A stretch of 64,000 nt of DNA, from positions 434,001 through 498,000 of the forward strand of contig CAVSLA010000001.1 of the NCBI GenBank assembly GCA_963728825.1. The letters are read 5' to 3'. The position numbers were made by a program, and so were the translations under genes. Positions 57,378-64,000 of the stretch are shown here, piece after piece. The notes under the pieces are model-generated. The model was not told the DNA's origin, did not search any database, and saw only the letters and a program-made list of their open reading frames with translations. The stretch is from CAVREM01 sp963728825 (GTDB lineage Bacteria > Acidobacteriota > Vicinamibacteria > Vicinamibacterales > CAVVIG01). Positions within the stretch are counted from its first letter, which is position 1; every line of letters begins with the position of its first letter.

Positions 57378-58469
57378 ATGAAGCGCTGTCTTACTCTCTC
57401 CGTAGGCGTCCTGGCGCTCGCCGGCGCGTTGGCGCTGGTCTGGATGCCAATCTCGCGGCCGGTGGCCGCGCAGACGCGGGCCACGGCCACCAACGTGCCG
57501 GTGATTCCGCACGAATCGGTGCCGAACTTCTTCAAGAATCCTCCCGGAATCTACACCGGCGAGAACATGGGGATCGCGACCAACTCGAAGGGCAACATCT
57601 ACGTCTACCACCGCGCCTTCGAGACGCGTCTATTCGAGTACGCACCGGACGGCAAGTTCGTGCGTGAAATCGGCCGCAACAATTACGGCTTCGCGTTCGC
57701 GCATTCGGTCCGCGTCGACGCGCAGGACTATATCTGGGCGGTCGACGAAGGCACCGACCAGCTCGTCAAGTTCAGCCCCGACGGCAACCGCGTGGTGATG
57801 GTGATCGGTCGACGTGAGGATCCGGTGGGCATGCTGGCCAACATGCCGGGCGGCGGCTCCTTCCACGGCCGCAACGAGAAATACCGCTTCGGCCGCCAGA
57901 CCGACGTCGCGTTCGATCAGCAGGGCAACATCTTCGTCGCCGACGGCTACTTCGACGCGCGCGTCGTCAAGTACGACAAGAACGGCCGGTTCGTGAAGGC
58001 GGCCGGCACGCGCGGCGACGGCAACCTGCAGTTCAACACGCCGCATTCGATCGCGACGGATTTCCAGGGCAACGTCTACGTCGGCGACCGCGGTAACAGA
58101 CGCGTTCAAGTGCTCGACAACGATCTCAACTGGAAGGCGAACTACCCCAACGTCGGTAACCCGTGGGGCGTGTGCGTCTCGGGTGGCCCCGGGCCGAAGA
58201 ACCCAGGCAAGCAGTACCTCTATTCAACCAATTCCTGGCCCGACAGCGCGCCTGCTGAACCCGCGGAGTACACCGGCGAGGTCTACAAGATGGAGCTCGA
58301 CGGAACGATCGTCGGCAAATTCGGCCGCGCCGGCAAGGCGCTCGGCGAGTTCGCCACCATCCACCAGATGGACTGCCGCGATCCGAACGTCATCTTCACG
58401 GCGGAAATCAACAACTGGCGGTCGCAGAAAATCCTGCTGAAGCCGCAGGCCACCACCGCGAGCAGATAG
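57378..58469 (+). CDS. Exported NHL-repeat beta-propeller protein
   Basis: The 363-residue protein has a signal peptide (VGVLALAGALALVWMPISRP, then VAA). Propeller blades show the NHL pattern (GNIYVYHRAFETRLFEYAPDGKF-type; DVAFDQQGNIFVADGYFDAR; SIATDFQGNVYVGDRGNRRV; FTAEINNWRSQKILLK). NHL proteins form platforms for ligand binding; some are peptidyl-hydroxyglycine lyase-like. The next gene, 10 bases on, is a paralogue. Confidence 0.88.
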   Translation: MKRCLTLSVGVLALAGALALVWMPISRPVAAQTRATATNVPVIPHESVPNFFKNPPGIYTGENMGIATNSKGNIYVYHRAFETRLFEYAPDGKFVREIGRNNYGFAFAHSVRVDAQDYIWAVDEGTDQLVKFSPDGNRVVMVIGRREDPVGMLANMPGGGSFHGRNEKYRFGRQTDVAFDQQGNIFVADGYFDARVVKYDKNGRFVKAAGTRGDGNLQFNTPHSIATDFQGNVYVGDRGNRRVQVLDNDLNWKANYPNVGNPWGVCVSGGPGPKNPGKQYLYSTNSWPDSAPAEPAEYTGEVYKMELDGTIVGKFGRAGKALGEFATIHQMDCRDPNVIFTAEINNWRSQKILLKPQATTASR

Positions 58470-58479
58470 GAGAACGGTC

Positions 58480-59718
58480 ATGAAACGGATGCTCATTGCG
58501 GTGGGAATCGCTGCGGGCCTGGCCTACAGCGGCGTGAGCGGCTCACTGGTCGCTCAATCGTCAGTGCCGGAAATTGCTTTCGACACCAACGCGGATCTGC
58601 TCAGGACGCCGTTCGACATCCACGTCGGCGAAGTGGGCGGTGTCGGCGCCAACTCCAAGGGTCAGATCTTCGTCTACACGCGGACCGGCCATCCATACGC
58701 GACGCTCGGTGACAACCGGACGTTCTTTCGCGGCGGCTCGCGGCTGTTCCAGTTCGATCCGAACGGCAAGTTCGTGCGCGAGCTCGGACAGGACGTTTAC
58801 GGCTTCAACGCCGCCTACGGTCTGCGCGTCGATCCGCAAGACAACGTCTGGACGATCGACATCGGCGCCAACCAGGTGGTGAAGTTCGACACCGAGGGGC
58901 GCGTCGCGCTCGTCCTCGGCAGAAAGCCCGAGACGATCGGCGTGCGGCCAGGCGCGTCGCCGGGCCCCGCGGGCACGATTGGCTCGGGCGTGTTCACTCC
59001 GGCCGCGGGGCGAGGCGCGGCGGCACCAGCCCCAGCCGCAGCTCCTGCCGGGCGCGGCGCACCCGACGGTCGCGGTGGCGCCCCAGCGGCGGCCGCCGGT
59101 GGCGGGCGCGGTGGCGGCGGCGGCGGCGGTGGCCGTGGCGGAGCGCAGGCAGCGCCGGGATCCGGAACGCCCGGCTCAGGCTTCAACCGTCCGACCGACG
59201 TCGCGTGGGACAAGGCCGGCAATATCTACGTCGCGGACGGCATCGGCAATAACAACCGGATCGCGAAGCTCGATAAAGACGGACGGTTCATCAAACATTG
59301 GGGATCCACCGGCAACGGCCAGGGACAGTTCGCCGGCATCGAAGCGCTTGCGCTCGATGCGCAGGACAACGTCTACGTCGCCGACGCCGGCAACAAGCGG
59401 ATTCAGGTGTTCGACTCTGAAGGTAACTTCAAGTCGACGTTCGGCAACGTCGGCACGCCGCTCGCGATGTGCATCACCCGTGGGGCGACGCAGTATCTCT
59501 ATGTCTCGCATGTTGGCGATCCGGACGGCATGGAGGACGCGGCGATCTACAAGGTGTCGCTCGACGGGAAAGTCGTCGGCAAGTTCGGCCGCGCCGGCAA
59601 GCTGCCGAAAGAGTTCGGCATCGCGAACTCACTCGATTGCCGCAGCGAGAGCGAGCTGCTCGTTGGCGAGATGACGAACTGGCGCGTGCAGAAAGTGACG
59701 CTCAAAGCGGGACGCTAG
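58480..59718 (+). CDS. Exported NHL-repeat protein with Ala/Gly-rich insertion
   Basis: The 412-residue paralogue of the upstream gene has a signal peptide (GLAYSGVSGSLVAQS) and NHL blades (VAWDKAGNIYVADGIGNNNR; ALALDAQDNVYVADAGNKRI; GEMTNWRVQKVTLK). Between blades, residues about 150-235 are a low-complexity insertion of Ala, Gly, Pro and Arg (PAAAPAGRGAPDGRGG; GGGRGGGGGGGG). It is probably a flexible surface loop. It shares an operon with the preceding gene. Confidence 0.88.
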   Translation: MKRMLIAVGIAAGLAYSGVSGSLVAQSSVPEIAFDTNADLLRTPFDIHVGEVGGVGANSKGQIFVYTRTGHPYATLGDNRTFFRGGSRLFQFDPNGKFVRELGQDVYGFNAAYGLRVDPQDNVWTIDIGANQVVKFDTEGRVALVLGRKPETIGVRPGASPGPAGTIGSGVFTPAAGRGAAAPAPAAAPAGRGAPDGRGGAPAAAAGGGRGGGGGGGGRGGAQAAPGSGTPGSGFNRPTDVAWDKAGNIYVADGIGNNNRIAKLDKDGRFIKHWGSTGNGQGQFAGIEALALDAQDNVYVADAGNKRIQVFDSEGNFKSTFGNVGTPLAMCITRGATQYLYVSHVGDPDGMEDAAIYKVSLDGKVVGKFGRAGKLPKEFGIANSLDCRSESELLVGEMTNWRVQKVTLKAGR

Positions 59719-59809
59719 AGTCGAGAGTCGGTAGTCGAGAGTCAGTAGTCAAGTCGAGAGTCGACAGTCAGCAGTCGGAAGTCTGAAAATGGCACTCAGA
59801 CTTCCGACT
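59719..59809. repeat. AGTCGAG/AGTCGGT heptads and a 14 bp perfect hairpin
   Basis: 59719-59772 is made of GAGTCGA/AGTCAGT/AGTCGGT units, the same family as 25642-25680. AGTCGGAAGTCTGA (59773-59786) and TCAGACTTCCGACT (59796-59809) form a perfect 14 bp stem with loop AAATGGCAC, which could stop transcription from the NHL operon. The rest up to 59878 shows nothing else. Confidence 0.8.
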
Positions 59810-59878
59810 TCTGACGCTCAGCTTCCCCACCTCATCCATTTTTTCGGTTCAAAACTCTCAGGGAACGATCATTGCTGT

Positions 59879-59913
59879 CCTCCTGAAGTGCGGGCATGGC
59901 CCGCAAAAGGAGG
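59879..59913 (+). promoter_or_regulatory. Shine-Dalgarno-sequestering hairpin
   Basis: CCTCCT (59879-59884) is the exact complement of AGGAGG (59908-59913), the ribosome binding site of the next gene. Between them GCGGGC-ATG-GCCCGC (59890-59904) forms an inner 6 bp stem. Folded, the site would be blocked, so translation could respond to temperature, a ligand, an RNA or a protein. Confidence 0.6.
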
Positions 59914-59917
59914 GTGC

Positions 59918-60520
59918 GTGCTCTTTCGACGACTTGCCCTGATCGCGGCCTTGGCGGTTCTGATACCCGGCGCAGCCAGCGCGCAGGACTTCGGCGTCAT
60001 GGAGTCGGCCGAGACGATCAACGTCGGGAATTTCAAACTGGCCGTCAATCCGATGTTCGTCTTGGAGGGTGACGACGAAGTTGGTGTCGGCTTGAGGTTC
60101 GGTTACGGCTTTACACCGCGCTTCGACATGGAAGCCAAAGCGGCGTTTTACGACGGCCTCACCTTCCTGGGCGGTGACTTCGAGTACTGGCTGGTCAAAG
60201 ACCGGCCGTGGGACGTGTCTGGCAGCGCCGGCCTCCACTTCGGGTGGGGCGATGCCGTTCTCGATACGACCGGTATCGATCTGACGCTGCTGACCAGCCG
60301 GCGGGTCGCGACGCGGCTCGACTTCTTTGCCGCACTCGACATCGCCATCGAAATGATCGACGACGACGTCATCGACGACACCTTCACGACCTTCCACATC
60401 GTGCCGGGCGTCGAGTACGCGATCTCCGACGACCTCGACCTGGTTGGTGAGGTCGGATTCTCACTGAACGACGACGGATCGCACTACGCGTCCGTCGGGC
60501 TGTCCTATTACATCCGGTAA
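59918..60520 (+). CDS. Small outer-membrane beta-barrel protein
   Basis: The 200-residue protein has a GTG start at 59918, four bases after AAGGAGGG; longer frames upstream pass through the repeat region. It has a signal peptide (LALIAALAVLIPGAASA). Alternating strands follow (LAVNPMFVLEGDDEVGVGLR; FGYGFTPRFDMEAKAAFYDG; FEYWLVKDRPWDVSGSAGL), with the ending HYASVGLSYYIR, an aromatic-ended last strand. Translation may be controlled by the hairpin upstream. Confidence 0.8.
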   Translation: MLFRRLALIAALAVLIPGAASAQDFGVMESAETINVGNFKLAVNPMFVLEGDDEVGVGLRFGYGFTPRFDMEAKAAFYDGLTFLGGDFEYWLVKDRPWDVSGSAGLHFGWGDAVLDTTGIDLTLLTSRRVATRLDFFAALDIAIEMIDDDVIDDTFTTFHIVPGVEYAISDDLDLVGEVGFSLNDDGSHYASVGLSYYIR

Positions 60521-60525
60521 CAACA

Positions 60526-60617
60526 ACTGAGGAACTGAGGACCTGGGGAACTGAGGAACGCTCCTCAGATCCTCGATCCTCAGATCCTCAGATCCTCAGA
60601 TCCTCAGATCCTCAAAT
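60526..60617. repeat. Complementary octamer repeats CTGAGGAA / CCTCAGAT
   Basis: Three or four CTGAGG-type units (60526-60556) face six to seven CCTCAGAT units (60563-60617); the arms can pair as a long imperfect hairpin. The last unit contains the stop codon of the convergent reductase gene (60612-60614). Confidence 0.85.
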
Positions 60618-61532
60618 CTCAGCTTTGTACCACCTGTAGGTCTCTTCAAGGCCCTGGCGAAGCGTCCAGGATGGACGCCAGCCGAGGTCACGCAGCGTCG
60701 TGGAGTCGAGCCCCTTGTAAGGCATGCCGTCAGGCCGGCTCCGATCGAATCGGACCTCTCCCTGGTAGCCGACGACGGCCGCAATCTCAGTGGCGAGTTC
60801 TGCGATCGCCGTGTCGACTCCCGTCCCAAGGTTGATCGGCTCCGGGCGATCGTAGTGCTGCAGGGCGAAGACGCATGCGTCGGCCAGATCGTCGACGTAG
60901 ATGAACTCACGCCGCGGCGTACCCGACCCCCAGACCTCCACGAACGACGCCCCGCGCTGCGCCGCTTCGTCAAACCGACGGATCAGCGCGCCGACCACGT
61001 GCGACGTGTCCGGGCTGAAGTCGTCGCCGCGTCCATACGCATCGGCTGAAATCGCCGGCACGTAGCGCACATCGTGCTGGCTGCGGACGGCCTCGCAGAG
61101 CACGACGCCGGCAAGTTTCGCCGTCGCGTAGGCGGCGCTCGTCGGCTCGACCGGCCCGGACCAGAGCGACGAGGGCTGAAGTGGATGCGGGGCTGATTTG
61201 GGATAGATGCACGAGCTCGCCACATACAGCAGCCGCTGGACGGCGTGGCGCGACGCGGCCGGAATCAGGTTTGCCGCCGCGAGAAGATTGTCCGTCATGA
61301 GATCGGCGGGTCGGGCAGTATTGCCCGCGATCCCGGCTGTCTGCCCGGCGGCGATGAACACGAAGTCCGGCCGATTGGCTGCGAAGAACTGTTCGACGGC
61401 GTGGCCGTCCCGGTAATCAGGCTCGAGCTCGGGCGCAATCGGCGCCAGGCCTTCTGCGTGCAGCCGCCTCGCCAGTGCTCCGCCCAGCATCGTCGTCCCG
61501 CCGGCGATGAAGATGCGGGATCCGCGCAGCAT
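60612..61532 (-). CDS. fcl: GDP-L-fucose synthase-like NAD-dependent epimerase/reductase
   Basis: The 306-residue SDR-extended protein has a Rossmann start FIAGGTTMLGGALARRL, the catalytic Ser region LLYVASSCIYPKSAPHPL and YATAKLAG (Tyr-x-x-x-Lys). RREFIYVDDLADACVFAL and GLDSTTLRDLGWRPS are as in GDP-4-keto-6-deoxymannose epimerase/reductases. No gmd is in the window, so the sugar is inferred. Its last codons lie in an octamer repeat. It is followed on the same strand by glycan and lipid-linked genes. Confidence 0.87.
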   Translation of the reverse strand: MLRGSRIFIAGGTTMLGGALARRLHAEGLAPIAPELEPDYRDGHAVEQFFAANRPDFVFIAAGQTAGIAGNTARPADLMTDNLLAAANLIPAASRHAVQRLLYVASSCIYPKSAPHPLQPSSLWSGPVEPTSAAYATAKLAGVVLCEAVRSQHDVRYVPAISADAYGRGDDFSPDTSHVVGALIRRFDEAAQRGASFVEVWGSGTPRREFIYVDDLADACVFALQHYDRPEPINLGTGVDTAIAELATEIAAVVGYQGEVRFDRSRPDGMPYKGLDSTTLRDLGWRPSWTLRQGLEETYRWYKAEI

Positions 61533-61535
61533 CGC

Positions 61536-63047
61536 TCAGGTCGTTGCGAACTGCCGCTCGATGCGATGCGCGGTCATCTCGCGGATGTGCTGACGTGTTT
61601 CGGCCCCGAACTTCTGCTCGACCATGTCGAGGTACGGAACGTGGGAGAAATAGACGTCGAAGGCACGGTCACGGAACCGGAGGACTTCGCCGGCCGAGAG
61701 GTGGCGGGTCGGCAGCGGCAGCGTGTCCACCGCGTGCTGCGAATAGCCGCTCCACTTTTCGGGCAGCGCCCACCCCAGCTGCCGCGCCTGATCGTAGAGC
61801 GGCGAGCCCGGGTAGGCCATCGCCGAATAGAAATTGGCGAACTCGCACTTCAGATCGAGCGCCAGATCGAGCGTGCGCTGCATCGTCTCGCTGTTGTCCT
61901 CGGGAAGCCCGAAGATGTAGTTGCCGATGATGTTGATCCCGGCGTTCTTGACGCGGCGGACCGTCTCGTGAATCTCGCTGACGCGGTACTTCTTGTCGAC
62001 CGAGATCAGCACGCGTTCGTCGGCGGCTTCGATGCCGAGCGCGAGCCAGTTGAAACCGGCGCGCTGCAGCTTGTCGAGCATCCCTTCCTTCACGGTGTCG
62101 ATTCGCGCGTAGGCCCAGATGTTCAGACCATAGTTGCGCTCGATCAGCAGGTCGCAGATGCCGAGGACGTGCCGGGCGTTCAGGACGAACATCTCGTCGG
62201 CGAACTTGATGTTGCGAACCCCGTAGGTGTTGACCAGCAGATCGATCTCCTCGACTACCCGGGCGGGCGTCCAGAAGCGGTAGCTGTTGACGCGGCCATC
62301 GAGCCCGAGCACCTGCTCGCCGGCCTTGAACGGCGCCTGAATGCAGCAGAACGAGCAGTGATACGGACAGCCGAGCGTGGTGTAGATCGCCGCGTAGGGC
62401 TGACGCTCGAGATCTCCGAAACAGTGCCAGTTGTGGGCGCGGTACCTGGCCATCGGCAGCAGATCCCACGCGCCGCCGGGCATCTCGGTTTCGACGTCCA
62501 TCAGGAGCGGCGCCGCCGGATTGGTCACCACGCCTTCCGGCGTCCGGTAGACGAGGCCGCGGACCTTTGACAGGTCGGGCGTGCTCGCACCGCGGAGCGC
62601 TTCCACCAGGTCCGCCACCGCGTACAGACCTTCGTCCCGGGCCACGAAATCACAAGCTTCCTCGGCGAGCGTTTGTGACGGCAGCGCCGCGACGTGGCCG
62701 CCGAGCATCAGAATCTTTGCCGCCGGCGCCGCCTGCCGGATCGCCGTGGTCACCGCCGATGCACCGGTCATGTTCTGCGTCGACGCCGAGGGCTGGTGAC
62801 CGTAGACGACGACGGCAGTCAGCCGGGGATTCAACGCCGCCACCCGCTCCGCGGCCTGCTCGGGCGACAGATCGTCGGCTTCCGCGTCGACGATCTCGAC
62901 CGAAACGCCGCGACGCCGGACGAAGCTGGCGATGAGTCCTGCCCAGACGGGATTCTCGACCGCGGTCAGGCGCGCGCCCAGCGACTGGTAAATGCGGGCA
63001 CGGCTGCCCGGATTGACGAGGACGAGATCGAGGCGCGAGTTAGGCAT
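61536..63047 (-). CDS. B12-binding radical SAM protein
   Basis: The 503-residue protein has an N-terminal cobalamin-binding-like domain (VVVYGHQPSASTQNMTGASA; ILMLGGHVAALPSQTLAEE). A radical SAM core has TLGCPYHCSFCCIQAPF (Cx3Cx2C), KFADEMFVLN, LGIEAADERVL and GNYIFGLPEDN. Such proteins modify lipids, sugars or peptides. It lies 3 bases upstream of fcl and 15 bases after the GT2 gene, suggesting a role in surface glycan or lipid biosynthesis. Confidence 0.9.
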   Translation of the reverse strand: MPNSRLDLVLVNPGSRARIYQSLGARLTAVENPVWAGLIASFVRRRGVSVEIVDAEADDLSPEQAAERVAALNPRLTAVVVYGHQPSASTQNMTGASAVTTAIRQAAPAAKILMLGGHVAALPSQTLAEEACDFVARDEGLYAVADLVEALRGASTPDLSKVRGLVYRTPEGVVTNPAAPLLMDVETEMPGGAWDLLPMARYRAHNWHCFGDLERQPYAAIYTTLGCPYHCSFCCIQAPFKAGEQVLGLDGRVNSYRFWTPARVVEEIDLLVNTYGVRNIKFADEMFVLNARHVLGICDLLIERNYGLNIWAYARIDTVKEGMLDKLQRAGFNWLALGIEAADERVLISVDKKYRVSEIHETVRRVKNAGINIIGNYIFGLPEDNSETMQRTLDLALDLKCEFANFYSAMAYPGSPLYDQARQLGWALPEKWSGYSQHAVDTLPLPTRHLSAGEVLRFRDRAFDVYFSHVPYLDMVEQKFGAETRQHIREMTAHRIERQFATT

Positions 63048-63062
63048 GGTTTTAGATGGCGG

Positions 63063-63959
63063 TCAGTCGTCGAAGCCGATTCTCGATGCGACGATGAACT
63101 GCGGCCGACCACGAACGTCCTTGTAGATCCGAATGACGTAGATGCCGACGACCGCGACTGCGCCCATCAGCAGAGCCCACAGAAAGACGATCAGCGCGGA
63201 CAGCCACGACGTCGCCAGCGCGAGCAGCGCCGCGGCGATCAGGCCGATTGCCGTCAGCGCGAAGCATGCGTAGATCGGCATGAACGAGAAAGAGGTCAGC
63301 CCCAGCGTGAATGTCTTCCACGGATTGCGGCTGAAAAACGGAAAATGCGAGCGCCCGCCGTGGCGCGCGTCGCGCTCGTAGGGGACGAGCACCTGGTTGT
63401 AGCCCAACCAGACGACCAGACCGCGAAGGTACGGATCCGCTTCGCGTATTTCGAGCAGGCGGTCGACCGCCTTTCGCGACAGCAGCTTGAAGTCGCCGGC
63501 GTCCACCGGCAGCTCGATCGCGGCTCCGTACTGGATGATGCGGTAAGCAATCCGCGTGGCCAGCATCTTCAACGTGCTTTCGCCGTGCCGCCGGGTTCGG
63601 ACGGTGTGAACGACGTCAGCGCCCGACCGCCACCGCGCGAGCAGCTCCGGGATCACCTCCGGCGGATCCTGGAGGTCCGCGTCCATATACACCACGGCGT
63701 CGCCCCGCGCCGCGGCCATCCCGGCCAGGACGCCTTCGGCCACGCCAAAGCGCCTCGACAGGTTCAGGACCTTCACGCGCCGATTCCGCGCCCGCTCGGC
63801 CACCAGCAGGTCGACCGAGCGATCGGTCGACGCGTCGTTGACGAAGATGAGCTCATAGTCGACCGCCTGGCTGGCGAACATCGCTGCCAACCGGGCCACC
63901 AGCACTGCAATATTCTCCGCCTCGTTACGGAACGACAGGACTACCGAGACCAGCGGCAT
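63063..63959 (-). CDS. GT2 glycosyltransferase, DPM/ArnC-like, membrane-anchored
   Basis: The 298-residue protein has a GT2 catalytic domain (VSVVLSFRNEAENIAVLVAR; LIFVNDASTDRSVDLL; VVYMDADLQDPPEVIPELL; PVDAGDFKLLSRKAVDRL). Two C-terminal helices follow (FMPIYACFALTAIGLIAAAL; LSALIVFLWALLMGAVAVV). It probably transfers a sugar to a polyprenyl phosphate at the inner membrane. ATG at 63959 lies one base after the previous gene's stop. Confidence 0.93.
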   Translation of the reverse strand: MPLVSVVLSFRNEAENIAVLVARLAAMFASQAVDYELIFVNDASTDRSVDLLVAERARNRRVKVLNLSRRFGVAEGVLAGMAAARGDAVVYMDADLQDPPEVIPELLARWRSGADVVHTVRTRRHGESTLKMLATRIAYRIIQYGAAIELPVDAGDFKLLSRKAVDRLLEIREADPYLRGLVVWLGYNQVLVPYERDARHGGRSHFPFFSRNPWKTFTLGLTSFSFMPIYACFALTAIGLIAAALLALATSWLSALIVFLWALLMGAVAVVGIYVIRIYKDVRGRPQFIVASRIGFDD

Positions 63960-63960
63960 G

Positions 63961-64000
63961 TCAGTCGGGAATTCGGTAGAGGCGAAGGCCCTCGGCCTCG
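63961..64000 (-). CDS. C-terminal end of an upstream gene (partial)
   Basis: The frame immediately before the GT2 gene reads EAEGLRLYRIPD and ends in TGA (63963-63961). The gene continues beyond the window. The tail resembles the ends of membrane glycosyltransferases, but 12 residues are too few to assign a family. Confidence 0.6.
   Translation of the reverse strand, partial: EAEGLRLYRIPD

Noticed and set aside
59789..59917. Longer frame upstream of the small barrel protein
   Set aside because: It runs through repeat and hairpin DNA; the GTG at 59918 has a strong ribosome binding site and starts a proper signal peptide.

Overview
The window is a high-GC, gene-dense bacterial chromosome segment. 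Its gene content suggests an Acidobacteriota lineage, probably Vicinamibacteria-like. The evidence is three MacB/FtsX-type permeases of the acidobacterial ADOP kind (one coupled to a PadR regulator), a DUF5916 outer-membrane protein, paired M16 peptidases, NHL-repeat secreted proteins, and an Alternative Complex III plus caa3 oxidase operon. No rRNA, tRNA, CRISPR array, insertion sequence or prophage was seen, and there is no phylogenetic marker, so the taxonomic statement is an inference.

Layout. 1-0.9 kb: PadR regulator and the start of an ADOP permease, with a PadR-type operator over the promoter. 1.1-6.8 kb (minus): secreted serine hydrolase, two GNAT acetyltransferases, a YeeE/YedE transporter and PepF oligopeptidase, tightly packed. 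6.8-11.2 kb (minus): a second ADOP permease, a SRPBCC protein, a methyltransferase and a small membrane protein. 11.3-16 kb (plus): M20 amidohydrolase, OFA-type MFS transporter and an acetyl-CoA-synthetase-like enzyme. 16-24 kb: PurE, a catalytic/non-catalytic M16 pair, an argininosuccinate-lyase-like enzyme with a rhodanese, and a flavin oxidase. 24-30 kb: a His/Cys-rich exported protein with an outer-membrane barrel, an M61 peptidase operon headed by a likely selenoprotein, a lipoprotein and a zinc-ribbon protein.

30.1-42.9 kb: one long respiratory operon, actA-B-C-D-E-F, a small membrane protein, sco and coxB-A-C-D. Nearly all junctions overlap by one to four bases, and a CRP/FNR-like palindrome lies upstream. 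It would encode a quinol:cytochrome c oxidoreductase feeding a caa3-type oxidase. 43-45 kb: a PA14-like multi-spanning membrane protein. 45.1-49.2 kb: a LamG-like periplasmic protein, OmpR-type regulator and sensor kinase, divergent from an outer-membrane protein, with repeated GCTTCATC sites between them. 49.2-57.3 kb: PhoD phosphatase, a third ADOP permease, DUF5916 protein and an ion transporter. 57.4-60.5 kb: two NHL-repeat proteins and a small barrel protein whose ribosome binding site is buried in a hairpin. 60.6-64 kb (minus): surface-glycan genes (NDP-sugar epimerase/reductase, radical SAM, GT2 and the end of another gene).

Main points for follow-up. (1) At 28155-28832 a two-domain thioredoxin-fold protein has an in-frame TGA exactly where the first Cys of a CPHC active site belongs, followed by a SECIS-like hairpin; this is a probable UPHC selenoprotein. 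(2) Three unrelated genes (15994-16684, 35263-35803, 49168-50692) are each broken by a one-base insertion that can be placed at the same octamer GGTACTGG, which points to a systematic sequence error. (3) Short tandem repeats recur through the window and have entered coding sequence in the respiratory operon, forming parts of the signal peptides of ActE and Sco and the C-terminal tail of Sco. (4) An exact 3 x 82 bp tandem repeat fills the coxC-coxD gap.
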